A stretch of DNA of 64,000 nt from Anaerocolumna jejuensis DSM 15929. GTDB lineage: Bacteria; Bacillota; Clostridia; Lachnospirales; Lachnospiraceae. Position numbers and translations under genes: made by a program. Shown here piece after piece: positions 51,476 through 60,169 of the stretch; positions within the stretch are counted from its first letter, which is position 1, and each line of letters starts with the position of its first letter. The notes under the pieces were generated by a model, which searched no databases, was not told the origin of the DNA, and worked only from the letters and a program-made list of their open reading frames with translations. Where the stretch lies: contig NZ_FRAC01000018.1 of assembly GCF_900142215.1 (NCBI RefSeq), positions 62,001 through 126,000 on the forward strand. The letters run 5' to 3'.

Positions 51476-51697
51476 TTATATAGTATTCAATTCCTAAACA
51501 TACTATCATTATAGCAATTTTTTGTCAACTTTTAAGGATATGATTTCACGGAAATCAATTTTGTAAATACTTATACAAATCACATCCTTAGAGCCAGCAA
51601 AGATTTCTAGTCTTGGCAGGCGCGATTGGGCCTTGGCAATGTACTCTGGGCTCTCCCCAAAGCAAAGCCGGAGGTCACGCTAACAAACCCATCCAGG
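51476..51697. other. Gene-free stretch upstream of riboswitch
   Basis: The left part should hold the promoter of the cobalamin operon. At 51590-51680 the composition turns GC-rich; a minus-strand frame reads RDLRLCFGESPEYIAKAQSR, which may be a fragment of a gene lost from the neighbouring hydrolase segment. Confidence 0.4.
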
Positions 51698-51736
51698 AAG
51701 AAGCATAACCGCCCCAACAGACGGTCATGCTTCTTC
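51698..51736 (-). terminator. Terminator after alpha/beta hydrolase gene
   Basis: GAAGAAGCATAACCG (51698-51712) pairs, with one mismatch, with CGGTCATGCTTCTTC (51722-51736). It lies about 55 bp after the hydrolase stop. The T tail is weak. Confidence 0.6.
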
Positions 51737-51789
51737 TGCACATTGTTTGCTATGAATACATTGATTTTTGCAATTCACTAAGCAGTGTC

Positions 51790-52956
51790 CTAGCGATCAC
51801 TTGGGCGAGGTGCGGCCGGGCCAAGCCCGATCGAGCAGAGCCAGTTCAGCGCCACCTCGTGCAGCACATTGATGTTGTCAACCTGACAGTGTTCTAATCC
51901 GCCAAGTCGCCTATCCTCTATTGGAAAGAACGTCTTGTTTTTTGAACCTGACTGCTCGTAATTCTTCAAGGCTTGTGTCAGCGGATTCGGCTGGACCAAT
52001 ATCTCTTCCGCGCCGTGGATCACAAGAAGCGGGCATTCTATCTGGTGGAGCACACCTTCGAGATTGTAAGCAAAACGCGGATTTCCCGCAAAGTCATCCA
52101 AGCTTTCTGCCCCAAGAATTCTCATGCCATGTGCGGCCAGACTCGGTGGCATCCATTTAAGCATTGCATCCCAGTCGAATGCGTGGGTGCCCCCGTCAGA
52201 GATGACAGCGGCAATCCTGTGGTCGAACGAAGCAAATCTCAGAGAGTCGTATGCCGCAAAGCTCTCACCATGCACAATGATCTTATCGGGATCGACTTCC
52301 GGCCGTGTTAAAAGGAAGTCGATTGCTCTTGAATGGAAAGCTTCGCTGTCAGCTCGCCTCCCTTTTCCCTTTTCATACATAGATAGACCGGTGCCAGGCT
52401 GGTCATAGACCAGAAAGTTGTATCCACACGAAATAAAAGCCGGGCCCAGCCAGAAATAGTTCTCAATTGACCACTCATCACCACCGTTGAGAGCGAAAAC
52501 AGTCGGCTTCGGACCTTTTATCCAGGTGGGGGAGAAGAAGTACCCATCCAGCTTGACATCCTCGTAATCGACTTGGACCTTCTCCGGGTGAATATCAAAG
52601 TATTTTCCGGCAGCTTCGAAAAGTTCATTTACCTTCTTAAATAGACGGATTTTCTCAGTGTCATCACTCATCACAGCATATTCCGCAATTCGGTAGTAAT
52701 TGCAAGCGCGAATATAGCAGTTTCGTGCTGTATACCAGTTTCCAATGGCTTCGGACTCCTTTCCGTGCTTTTCCAGGGCCTGAGCCGTTATAAGCCATTC
52801 CCGATGCCATGTATCCTTATCATTTGGGTCGATTTTTTTGCAGGCTTCGTAGATCTCGGTGACATCCGTAGCACCGAGACTTGCCATACCCAGGGCTTTG
52901 GTGACTTGGTATGACATCATGTAGTTATTTGGCCAACGGCTGAATTCAATTGACAT
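51790..52956 (-). CDS. Alpha/beta hydrolase (FrsA/DUF1100, pseudooxynicotine-hydrolase-like)
   Basis: A 388-residue protein with a helical N-terminal cap (about residues 1-130; HREWLITAQALEKHG, ARNCYIRACNYYRIAEYAV) and a C-terminal hydrolase fold. Visible are the oxyanion-side VFALNGGDEWSIE, the nucleophile elbow VHGESFAAYDS, and GLEHCQVDN with the probable catalytic His; the Asp is likely in VIHGAEEIL or nearby. Related enzymes cleave C-C or ester bonds in small metabolites. No signal peptide. GC content and codon use are higher than the surroundings, and the gene has its own promoter and operator, pointing to acquisition. Confidence 0.87.
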   Translation of the reverse strand: MSIEFSRWPNNYMMSYQVTKALGMASLGATDVTEIYEACKKIDPNDKDTWHREWLITAQALEKHGKESEAIGNWYTARNCYIRACNYYRIAEYAVMSDDTEKIRLFKKVNELFEAAGKYFDIHPEKVQVDYEDVKLDGYFFSPTWIKGPKPTVFALNGGDEWSIENYFWLGPAFISCGYNFLVYDQPGTGLSMYEKGKGRRADSEAFHSRAIDFLLTRPEVDPDKIIVHGESFAAYDSLRFASFDHRIAAVISDGGTHAFDWDAMLKWMPPSLAAHGMRILGAESLDDFAGNPRFAYNLEGVLHQIECPLLVIHGAEEILVQPNPLTQALKNYEQSGSKNKTFFPIEDRRLGGLEHCQVDNINVLHEVALNWLCSIGLGPAAPRPSDR

Positions 52957-53128
52957 TGCAATATCCTCCTTTTCCAGTTCTAGTGATTACTCATTGTTGT
53001 ATTTTTCGAGCTCAGGTAAATTTTACAAGGCAAAAATAAAGCTTCCCTTAAAAGAAGATATACAGGAACAGTACAGCCATTAATCTTGCAATACGATATT
53101 GTCGCATTTTATTCGCTCACCATCGCTC

Positions 53129-53154
53129 CAATAAGGTACCAAAGTACCTTATTG
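53129..53154. promoter_or_regulatory. Inverted repeat operator downstream of hydrolase promoter
   Basis: CAATAAGGTAC-CAAA-GTACCTTATTG, a perfect 11-bp inverted repeat, lies 5 bp downstream of the -10 box. A repressor of the HxlR or MarR kind could bind; none is encoded next to it. Confidence 0.65.
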
Positions 53155-53159
53155 AAAAT

Positions 53160-53188
53160 AGTATATCACAATAGTTCGCAATATGCAA
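53160..53188 (-). promoter_or_regulatory. Sigma-A-type promoter for hydrolase gene
   Basis: On the minus strand TTGCAT (53188-53183), 17-bp spacer, TATACT (53165-53160). The leader to the hydrolase ATG would be about 195 nt. Confidence 0.65.
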
Positions 53189-53354
53189 TACTATCCATGT
53201 TTCTTTCACATGTCTATTTCACTACCCGCATGAACTGGCTTCATGTGTATTCTATTTTAAATTATATATTGCAACTGTATTGACCAGGATTCTGAAATAC
53301 ATTATAATAGAACAAGTTTGACATAAATTAGTAATTGATAGAAAAAAGTCAGGT

Positions 53355-53509
53355 AAGTGTGAAAGAATAAGCTTTCACACTCCATTATTTATGGCAGTAC
53401 CGCAGACAAGTCTGCGGTATGCAATGGGAGCAAGTGTGAAAGAAAAACGCTTTCACACTCCATTATTTATAGCAGTACCACAGACAAGTCTGCGGTATGC
53501 AATGGGAGC
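53355..53509 (+). repeat. Tandem 77/78-bp structured repeat before DMT exporter
   Basis: Two head-to-tail copies (53355-53431 and 53432-53509), and the start of a third (AAGTATGAACGAA) forms the gene's start region. Each copy has two perfect hairpins, GTGTGAAAG/CTTTCACAC and TACCGCAGAC/GTCTGCGGTA (one change in copy 2), and ends with GGGAGC, a ribosome binding site for the next copy's GTG. Copy 1 encodes only GTG-AAA-GAA-TAA; copy 2 is open and in frame with the exporter. Confidence 0.85.
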
Positions 53510-53513
53510 AAGT

Positions 53514-54425
53514 ATGAACGAAAGAAAATCAAAAAAGCTACCTTGGATATTGCTATTCTTTGGAATCGCATGCATATCCATATCGGCCTTCTTTGTAAAG
53601 AAGGCTCATGTCAATGGCATATCTGTTTCATTTTATAGGGTATTTTTTGCTACGCTGTTCATATTACCCTTCTATATCCGGCAAAAAAGTAAGGACATGA
53701 ATTTGAAAGGAATCTGCCTTTCATTACTGGGCGGCATGTTTTTCGCATTTGAACTGATATTCTGGAATACGGCTGTGATTGTATCCAATACGACATTTCC
53801 CACATTGATTGTCAATCTTTCCTCGGTATGGGTCGGGATAGGGGCAATGATACTTTTCAGCGAGAAGTTGAACCTCTTCCATTGGGCGGGCAATATTATT
53901 GCAATTCTTGGGGTTGCTATAATCATTGGTATCAATAATATCATACATATGAAAATCGATACCGGCTTTGTATTTTCCATTATTGCAAGCATATTTCTTG
54001 CTCTGTATCTTTTGTCAGTAAAAGAAGTCAGGCAGAAAAACAGCACGATTCAAGTCGTCTTTTTCACTTTCTTAGGGTGTACCATTACATTATTGATTTG
54101 CTGCATTGCTACGGGAAGCACGTTATATGGTTTCTCCCTGCCATCCTGGGCCTATTTATTATGCCTGGGCCTGATTACACAGGTTGGGGGATACTTTTCA
54201 ATCAATTATGCCCTTGGTTATATTGATTCGTCCACAGTTTCAATACTTACATTGCTTCAACCGATACTTACCGCTGTATTTGCCGTAATCGTCCTGAATG
54301 AAGAGTTCACGGTTCACCATATAATCGGCGGGGTCCTGGTATTGGCAGGGCTTGTTATTGCGCTGCTGTTTAAAGATAATAGTCATTACAAGAAATCGAT
54401 ATCAAAAACGGACAATATACGGTAG
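53514..54425 (+). CDS. EamA/DMT-family transporter
   Basis: A 303-residue membrane protein with ten helices in two EamA halves (ILLFFGIACISISAFFVKKA ... ; FVFSIIASIFLALYLLSVKE ...), C-terminal LTLLQPILTAVFAVIVLNE and GGVLVLAGLVIALLF. The family exports amino acids, metabolites or nucleotide-like compounds. The start ATG 53514 follows GGGAGC; the frame stays open upstream through a duplicated leader, which would add 41 residues with no helix and is not thought to be translated as part of the protein. Confidence 0.88.
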   Translation: MNERKSKKLPWILLFFGIACISISAFFVKKAHVNGISVSFYRVFFATLFILPFYIRQKSKDMNLKGICLSLLGGMFFAFELIFWNTAVIVSNTTFPTLIVNLSSVWVGIGAMILFSEKLNLFHWAGNIIAILGVAIIIGINNIIHMKIDTGFVFSIIASIFLALYLLSVKEVRQKNSTIQVVFFTFLGCTITLLICCIATGSTLYGFSLPSWAYLLCLGLITQVGGYFSINYALGYIDSSTVSILTLLQPILTAVFAVIVLNEEFTVHHIIGGVLVLAGLVIALLFKDNSHYKKSISKTDNIR

Positions 54426-54490
54426 GGAATGAATCCAGCCTCAACCTGTCACAAGCGGCATTAGACACCATTATTATATATACACAAAAT

Positions 54491-54520
54491 AAAACCTCCT
54501 GACTTTTATCAGGAGGTTTT
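54491..54520. terminator. Bidirectional terminator after DMT gene
   Basis: AAAACCTCCTGA-TTTTA-like loop-TCAGGAGGTTTT, a 12-bp perfect stem with A/T runs on both sides. Confidence 0.85.
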
Positions 54521-54545
54521 CAAAATAATTTAACTGATGCTTCTA

Positions 54546-54803
54546 TTACTGCTCCGATAGTTGACTATTTATCTCATTAAAGACAACTAAGTTATAACCA
54601 TTAAAATCTAATGCATGCTTTTCTAGTGAAGGAAACTCTCCATTATCTGACCAAACCACTGTCACCATCTTAGCATTTTGAGAAAACATATCCCAATTAT
54701 CATCGCTTAATGAAGTTTGATAATTTTTCCAAAGATTTCTATAGTTTTCATGTTGATTCTCAGGAATAGATAAGAAATACTTCTTCCAACAGGTTATAAT
54801 GAT
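54546..54803 (-). pseudogene. C-terminal fragment of unknown gene
   Basis: Directly after the UDG stop, in the same frame, an open run of about 85 codons reads KKYFLSIPENQHENYRNLWK, NWDMFSQNAKMVTVVWSDNG and EFPSLEKHALDFNGYNLVVF to a TAA at 54546. Codon choice and residue pattern are those of real protein, yet no start codon with ribosome binding site is present. It is probably the tail of a deleted gene. Family not recognised. Confidence 0.55.
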
Positions 54804-54806
54804 TCC

Positions 54807-55385
54807 TTATAAGTTCTTTACCACAATTTCCTTTAGAACAGGCAAAACATCCTTTTCAAACCATGGATTTTGTTTCAACCAGCCAAGATTTAAAGGAGAA
54901 GGATGAACCAATGGAAAATATTCCGGTAAATATTTTTGAAAATTTCTCACTGTTTCAGTTAAACTTTTCTCACGTCTTTCATTTAAATAATATTTCTGGG
55001 CATAGCTACCGATTAGAATTATGCTTTCAATATTTGGCATCTCATCCAGTAAACGTGGATGCCATTTTTCTGCAAAGCCTTTTCTAGGTGGGGCATCACC
55101 GGTTTTTGCTTTTCCTGGATAATAGAAATCCATAGGCAAATGAGCGATGCGATTCGTACTATAAAATATCTCGCGAGATACTCCCATCCACTCTCTTAAA
55201 CGGTCACCACTTAAATCATTCCAAAACAACCCCGTTGCTTCTGCTTTACGTCCCGGTGCCTGTCCAACTATGGCAATGCGAGCATCTACAGAAGCTTTAA
55301 ATAATGGTGGAATTTCCAGTTTTGTATAGGATTCATTCATTGGGTCAGCCATAATTTCTTGTTTAATTTTTTCAAATATCATCAT
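54807..55385 (-). CDS. Uracil-DNA glycosylase-superfamily protein
   Basis: A 192-residue protein of the family 4/5-like UDG superfamily: motif A ARIAIVGQAPGRKAEATG, FWNDLSGDRLREWMG, NRIAHLP in the position of the uracil pocket, and motif B PLVHPSPLN. The four cysteines of the family 4 Fe-S cluster are not present, as in other YccU/YqfB-type short proteins. It probably removes uracil or a damaged base from DNA. ATG 55385 (or the next codon) follows GGAAGTG. Confidence 0.85.
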   Translation of the reverse strand: MMIFEKIKQEIMADPMNESYTKLEIPPLFKASVDARIAIVGQAPGRKAEATGLFWNDLSGDRLREWMGVSREIFYSTNRIAHLPMDFYYPGKAKTGDAPPRKGFAEKWHPRLLDEMPNIESIILIGSYAQKYYLNERREKSLTETVRNFQKYLPEYFPLVHPSPLNLGWLKQNPWFEKDVLPVLKEIVVKNL

Positions 55386-55460
55386 ATTTCACTTCCATTG
55401 TATTTTGATAATAAAATAAGCAAAATCCCTTATATTATTAATCGGAGGAAATGTATAACT

Positions 55461-55748
55461 TTATTTCTTTCGACCGATATTCCTATGAGCAATATCAAAA
55501 GTGATTGAAGCAATAAGAGAACTTGCGCAAGCAACTAGCAATAAGATTCCCATTACAAATCTGCCCAATGACTCAAAGCTCTCGTTTGTTACACTGTACA
55601 TGGTAATAAAATTGTATATCATAAAAGGAAATAATACAATTGCCGGTATATATTTCACATATCTTATTTTCTTAAACAATAGATTTAATATGAAAGTTAT
55701 TATAATCGCTGTTATGGATATTAAAATCAATATGATACCAAAATTCAT
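55461..55748 (-). CDS. Small membrane protein, unknown function
   Basis: A 95-residue protein with three predicted helices (ILILISITAIIITFILNLLF, YIPAIVLFPFMIYNFITMY, GRFVMGILLLVACASSLIAS) and a basic tail (HRNIGRKK). AAAGGGGAA precedes the ATG. No family recognised. Confidence 0.75.
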   Translation of the reverse strand: MNFGIILILISITAIIITFILNLLFKKIRYVKYIPAIVLFPFMIYNFITMYSVTNESFESLGRFVMGILLLVACASSLIASITFDIAHRNIGRKK

Positions 55749-56045
55749 AAAAATTCCCCTTTCTTTATTCGTTTATGATTAGACAAATGAAATAACCGAT
55801 ATGTTCCATAACGCCTGCCACCATTCCTTCTTTCTCTCTTTCCAAGCATCTACATATTTTCAAGTTTCTATACCGTCTACTCAAGCTTGGCAAAATTCTC
55901 ATTTTCCAGTATCGGGACCTCCGCTCTCATTAATCTGCGGAAATCCCAATCCATAGAAACCCTTTATTTCAAGCCTTTTCCGTCCTCTCTATTTCGCCAC
56001 CCTTGACATCTACTGTCTCAACATACCTTGAACAGTCAAAAAAGA
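55749..56045. other. Gene-free region between small membrane protein and GH43 terminator
   Basis: No start with a ribosome binding site. A minus-strand run of about 24 codons near 55985-56040 reads protein-like (YVETVDVKGGEIERTEKA, stop) and could be a worn remnant; not enough to name. Confidence 0.35.
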
Positions 56046-56077
56046 TGCCACTTAAACCCGGTGGGGTCTAAGCGGCA
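56046..56077 (-). terminator. Terminator after GH43 gene
   Basis: TGCCACTTAAACCC-GGTG-GGGTCTAAGCGGCA hairpin (two mismatches), followed on the minus strand by ATCTTTTTTG. It lies about 70 bp after the stop. Confidence 0.8.
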
Positions 56078-56147
56078 GGTTAATATTATGCAATTTTTAT
56101 TAACAGTTCTTTTTCATTGTCAGTTAACTATATGTCATCTCAAATGC

Positions 56148-58043
56148 CTACCTCTGCCAGAAGGTGGCATCATTTCTGCCCTGGGAATCGGTGACTGATT
56201 CGCAATACAATAATCCATCGCGATGGCGCATATACCTTCCTGGATAATTCTTGGACTCAAAGCTAACAGCAGAAGACATGGCCAAGCCCGGACGTATGTA
56301 CCATGTGGCATCATCCTTGAACAGCTGCGAATTGTCATTGGAATTCAGCCAAATCTCCCCATTTTTATGCCTCAGATAGCAGCCTGGGAAGTTCACAGAC
56401 TCCAGGGATACTCCATTGGCATCAGCCAGCCCGGGAACCAGCTTGAACTTACTGTCATCAAAGGGGGTGACATTCGAGTCTATATGTCCTCGGCCATTGA
56501 TGTGCCGTATGAAGTTAAGGGAAATATTTATGGCTTCAAATCTGGAGTAATCAACCTTGACAGTTCCTGAAGGCTCTGCCAATATGGCACCATAAGCCGT
56601 CGGAGTTCCAAATACGGGATAGTCTCCGCTCCACGTGAACCTTTGGGCTCTTACACTCCTGTTTCCCCATCCTCCTCCGGAATTTTGGAAGGCATGGTAT
56701 ACTATCCAGTCCTCAGTACCGTCAGGGGATTTGGTAAAGGTGTTATGCCCTGTTCCATAAGCAGTTTCTGCCTGACTGAAAACAGCAGTGCTGTTTTTTA
56801 CCCATGAGGAAGGATTCAAAACGTTGCCATCTGAACATGTAATTCTTCCGAGGCAGTAGTCATTCAACCAACTGGCACTTGCAGAATAGATAATATGTAT
56901 TTTGTCGTTCTTCATCAGCACCTCAGGCCCCTCGTTGATTGCCGAACCGTTCTTTTCCCAATCATAGGTGGGAGTAGAAATCATGACCTTTGCACCGCTT
57001 ATGGTATAAGGATTGCTCATGGGAGCTATATAGAGGTTCTGCGGAGCCGCCGCACCATTCTCACAGCCTGACCATACAAAATACAGAGAACCATCTGTCT
57101 TTTGCAGAACAGTAGCGTCTATAGCCCATTTATCGTCCGAGGAGGTCACCTTTCCTCTGAAGGTATAGGCTCCCTGGGGGTCCTGGGAATTGCTCTCCAG
57201 GCAATACATACGGTGATTGATATTCTGTCCGTCATCTGCAGCAAAGTATATATACCATTTTCCATTGATGTACTGGAGCTCCGGTGCCCATATTTCATTT
57301 GAGTATGCAGTTCCTGATGGAGCATTATAAACCTTCGCCAAAGGAGCACCGCCGATGTCCTGCAGTCTTTCGGTCTTTGCAACACCTATTCCCCCACTCA
57401 TGGTTTTACAGTAGTAATAATAGCCGTCCTTGAAAACTACAGACGGGTCGGCCGCTGTGGGTGCTACAATAGGGTTTGTGAAGGTTACTGCTGAACCGAT
57501 ATAAATCTTAACGGATGACATCTGGTCATTGACTGTGTCGCCGACATAAGAAGAACTTGAAGTATAGGTCCATTTTGTTCCACCGAAATTGTCATGCTCA
57601 TATACTTCTACAGTCCAACCGTTTGGAACCTTTAATGATGTCATCCAATCATTAGGAATTCCATTTGCGTTCAACTGAGCCAGTGTATAATCGCCTGCTC
57701 CAAGTGTTATTGCTGTTCCACCATAGTTTATATCTTCATAGAATGTCACTCCGTTTGTTGCCGGTGGTAGTGTAGGTGTAGGAGTAGATCCGCTGTCGCC
57801 TGACTGCCATAAAGCAGGAACATTGGATGGTTCCCAGCCTACCAGGGAAGTATGTGCCTGAAGACAGCTATAAGTACTTCCGCTATATGTTACCGTATCA
57901 CCTGCTGCATATGCAGTATTCGGAGCCCAAGCCCCTCTAGCGGCTGCACTTGTCCGGATTGTAGTAAAAAAACCGAACAATAATGTAAACACCATTACCA
58001 GTACCAGAATTTTGCCAAATGATTTCTTTCTTAAAGCATGCAT
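56148..58043 (-). CDS. Secreted multidomain GH43 enzyme (arabinan/arabinoxylan-active)
   Basis: A 631-residue secreted protein: signal peptide (1-34), CBM5/12-like module (about 36-80; WAPNTAYAAGDTVTYSG, GWEPSNVPALWQ), Pro/Thr linker, a beta/gamma-crystallin-like module (98-182; VTFYEDINYGGTAITLG, VEVYEHDNFGGTKW), a GH43 five-blade domain (about 188-490) with Asp in TAADPSVVF, Asp in AIDATVLQ and Glu in NEGPEVLM as base, modulator and acid, and an AbfB/CBM42 module (about 500-631; FIRHINGRGHID, CYLRHKNGEIWL, RYMRHRDGLLY). It likely releases arabinose from side chains outside the cell. A duplicate scrap of its CBM lies upstream. Confidence 0.9.
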   Translation of the reverse strand: MHALRKKSFGKILVLVMVFTLLFGFFTTIRTSAAARGAWAPNTAYAAGDTVTYSGSTYSCLQAHTSLVGWEPSNVPALWQSGDSGSTPTPTLPPATNGVTFYEDINYGGTAITLGAGDYTLAQLNANGIPNDWMTSLKVPNGWTVEVYEHDNFGGTKWTYTSSSSYVGDTVNDQMSSVKIYIGSAVTFTNPIVAPTAADPSVVFKDGYYYYCKTMSGGIGVAKTERLQDIGGAPLAKVYNAPSGTAYSNEIWAPELQYINGKWYIYFAADDGQNINHRMYCLESNSQDPQGAYTFRGKVTSSDDKWAIDATVLQKTDGSLYFVWSGCENGAAAPQNLYIAPMSNPYTISGAKVMISTPTYDWEKNGSAINEGPEVLMKNDKIHIIYSASASWLNDYCLGRITCSDGNVLNPSSWVKNSTAVFSQAETAYGTGHNTFTKSPDGTEDWIVYHAFQNSGGGWGNRSVRAQRFTWSGDYPVFGTPTAYGAILAEPSGTVKVDYSRFEAINISLNFIRHINGRGHIDSNVTPFDDSKFKLVPGLADANGVSLESVNFPGCYLRHKNGEIWLNSNDNSQLFKDDATWYIRPGLAMSSAVSFESKNYPGRYMRHRDGLLYCESVTDSQGRNDATFWQR

Positions 58044-58059
58044 TTATATCCTCCTCATC

Positions 58060-58131
58060 TTATTTTGCTAATCCCCACAATGCAGGAACATTGGATGGTT
58101 CCCAACCTGTGAGGGATGTATGTGCCTGCAA
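58060..58131 (-). pseudogene. Remnant of a CBM5/12 module
   Basis: The minus strand reads LQAHTSLTGWEPSNVPALWG then LAK and stop, nearly identical to the CBM5/12 module inside the GH43 protein just downstream. Only 24 codons remain. It is probably the 3' end of a second CBM-bearing enzyme gene that was deleted, or of a tandem duplication. Confidence 0.75.
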
Positions 58132-58505
58132 GTATAATCAGGAATAACATTGGCACATTGTATAAATATCCCAATTCCATTATATAGTTTTTTAATATTT
58201 CAATAATTAGACAATCTTGTCATTTATTGTTCAATTTTGGTGAATTATCATAGATTTTATTTAATATAGGCGCTATTAAAAATACACAAAATCGAATAGG
58301 AGGCTACCCATTAGTTGGATAGCTGACCCTCCATTCGCAATACATGTGCCTTTTCGAGTATATTATGTTCTGTTAGCTTGTTAGTTTATTGGCTTTCACA
58401 GTATAATTAATTTTTTCATTCATTTTTTTTCTTTTATGTTTTATAATAAAGGAACTGGGTCTTTTATTTTTCTTAAAAATGCCAATAAATTATGGAGGGT
58501 TAGCT
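58132..58505. other. AT-rich divergent intergenic region
   Basis: Between the CBM remnant and the DUF4317 gene; apart from the GGAGGG ribosome binding site at its right end, no convincing promoter, hairpin or repeat was picked out. Confidence 0.4.
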
Positions 58506-59846
58506 ATGAATAAAAAAGAAATATTTGAAATAAAAAATCGGTTAAAGAAAACCGGTTGTACTTTCACTAAAATGTGTGGATGTTACGTAAATTCTGAAAA
58601 AGAAATCGTGTTAAAACTAAATGAAACATTTTTAAATCTGGATGAAGAAGAATTTTACAAATATCTAGAAATTGCAAAAAAAACACTTTCAGGAACTCTT
58701 GGAAATAATCTACTTGAACTGGCCTTTCCCCTGGAAGAAGAAAAACAGGGTGGCAAACAGCAGTTTTTAATGGGACTCAGAGAAAGTAAATTAAAGAATG
58801 AGGAACTGTTAGAGCCCTTCTATCAGCTTATCATAGACAGCTATGATTTTGCAGGGAATTACCTGATTTTAGTTTTTCATGACGCTTATGATGTCATGAC
58901 GAAAACATCGGATAACCGCCGATTAGATGAATCGGAAGAAGTATTTGAATATCTGATTACAGCAATCTGTCCAGTCGCACTGACCAATCCGGGACTTGGA
59001 TATTTGGAAGATGAAAACAAAATCGGACCAAGAAAAAGGGACTGGGTTGTTGGAGCACCTGTGAACGGTTTTATCTTCCCGGCATTTACAGATCGCAGCA
59101 CCGATATTCATTCGCTTATGTTTTACGAGAAAAATCCTGTAGAACCTCACAAGGAATTAATGGAACTGGTATTAGGCTGCCCAGTAAAAGCCACTGCCAC
59201 CGAAAAGAAAAATATCTTCCAAAATATTATTAAAAACTCGGTAGCTGATTCGGAAAAGAGCACCAGGATTTTTAGTGATATTCAGGAAAGTCTTGGCCAG
59301 CTGGCGGAAGAGCAAGCAGCGACTTCGGAGTCCTCGGAAAATCCGGTTATTTTGACCAATGAAACCGTTCAGGAGATTTTGGTTGAAACTGGTTTGCCAG
59401 AAGATCTTATATCAAAAATTGAAAGTGCCTATACGGAAAATTTTAGTGAGGAACCGCCTGCAGTTGAACATTTAATTGACAAAAAAGTTTTAGCGGAAAA
59501 CGAAAAACGAAAAGTGGAAAAGGCGTTGGTAGAAAAAGTCCAAGAACTGCAAGGAAAACTGGAAGAAGCAACTAAAGGTACCGGTACTTTACCTTCCTAT
59601 AATAATATAGATACCCAATCAGAAGAGGTATCAGATTTCGGATATGATAACAATCTAAATGGTAATAACCTGAATGAAAATATATCGAATGATGACAGCA
59701 TCAAGGAAAACTATGATATCGTTCTTCATGTAAAACCCGAAAAAAAGGATCAAATCAAATCACAGATTATTGAAGGTAAGAAATATATTATTATTCCTAT
59801 TGAAGAATATGAACAGGCAAATGTGAACGGAGAAATGATTTCTTAA
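58506..59846 (+). CDS. DUF4317 family protein
   Basis: A 446-residue soluble acidic protein matching DUF4317, a family common in Lachnospiraceae and relatives: begins MNKKEIFEIKNRLKKTGCTF, has MCGCYVNSEKEIVLKLNETF, ILVFHDAYDVMTKTSDNRRL, GPRKRDWVVGAPVNGFIFPAF, then a helical, low-complexity C-terminus (coiled-coil-like EKRKVEKALVEKVQELQGKL; Asn-rich stretch DNNLNGNNLNENISND). ATG 58506 follows GGAGGG. Function unknown. Useful as a taxonomic marker. Confidence 0.88.
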   Translation: MNKKEIFEIKNRLKKTGCTFTKMCGCYVNSEKEIVLKLNETFLNLDEEEFYKYLEIAKKTLSGTLGNNLLELAFPLEEEKQGGKQQFLMGLRESKLKNEELLEPFYQLIIDSYDFAGNYLILVFHDAYDVMTKTSDNRRLDESEEVFEYLITAICPVALTNPGLGYLEDENKIGPRKRDWVVGAPVNGFIFPAFTDRSTDIHSLMFYEKNPVEPHKELMELVLGCPVKATATEKKNIFQNIIKNSVADSEKSTRIFSDIQESLGQLAEEQAATSESSENPVILTNETVQEILVETGLPEDLISKIESAYTENFSEEPPAVEHLIDKKVLAENEKRKVEKALVEKVQELQGKLEEATKGTGTLPSYNNIDTQSEEVSDFGYDNNLNGNNLNENISNDDSIKENYDIVLHVKPEKKDQIKSQIIEGKKYIIIPIEEYEQANVNGEMIS

Positions 59847-59872
59847 AGGAATATTAATATAAATGTCAACAG

Positions 59873-59891
59873 CAGGCGGATATTCCGCCTG
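59873..59891. terminator. Hairpin after DUF4317 gene
   Basis: CAGGCGGA-TAT-TCCGCCTG, perfect 8-bp stem, 26 bp after the stop, without a T run. A second imperfect hairpin (about 59921-59962, AGGGCCTCCTATG/CATAGAAGACCCT) follows. The rest of the 320-bp gap to 60170 shows nothing else. Confidence 0.55.
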
Positions 59892-60169
59892 TAAAAAATC
59901 CGTATGAATTAATACTTATTCAGGGCCTCCTATGATATAATATTTTACCATAGAAGACCCTATAAAATCATATTTACAGATAAATTTTCACAGACTCGAA
60001 ATATTTTCCCTGACTCTAGAATCTTGTGCTCCATTAGGTCATGGCAATAAGGATTTTCTTTCTGACCTAAGCTTTGTAGCATTGCAAGTAAGTTTGTATA
60101 ACTGTTTTGCAATTTTCTTTTAAATTTACATTTACCGGCAATTAATAAGCAATCAATAATTTATTATTT

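Noticed and set aside
53355..53509. Reading the two 77-bp repeats as a CRISPR-like array
   Set aside because: Units are directly adjacent with no unique spacers and contain start-codon signals, so it is a tandem duplication.
53391..53513. 41-residue N-terminal extension of the DMT transporter
   Set aside because: It is translated from the tandem repeat leader, is not conserved in character with EamA proteins, and a good ribosome binding site precedes ATG 53514.
55985..56045. Protein-like run of about 24 codons ending in a stop on the minus strand
   Set aside because: It overlaps the tail of the GH43 terminator and cannot be tied to a family.
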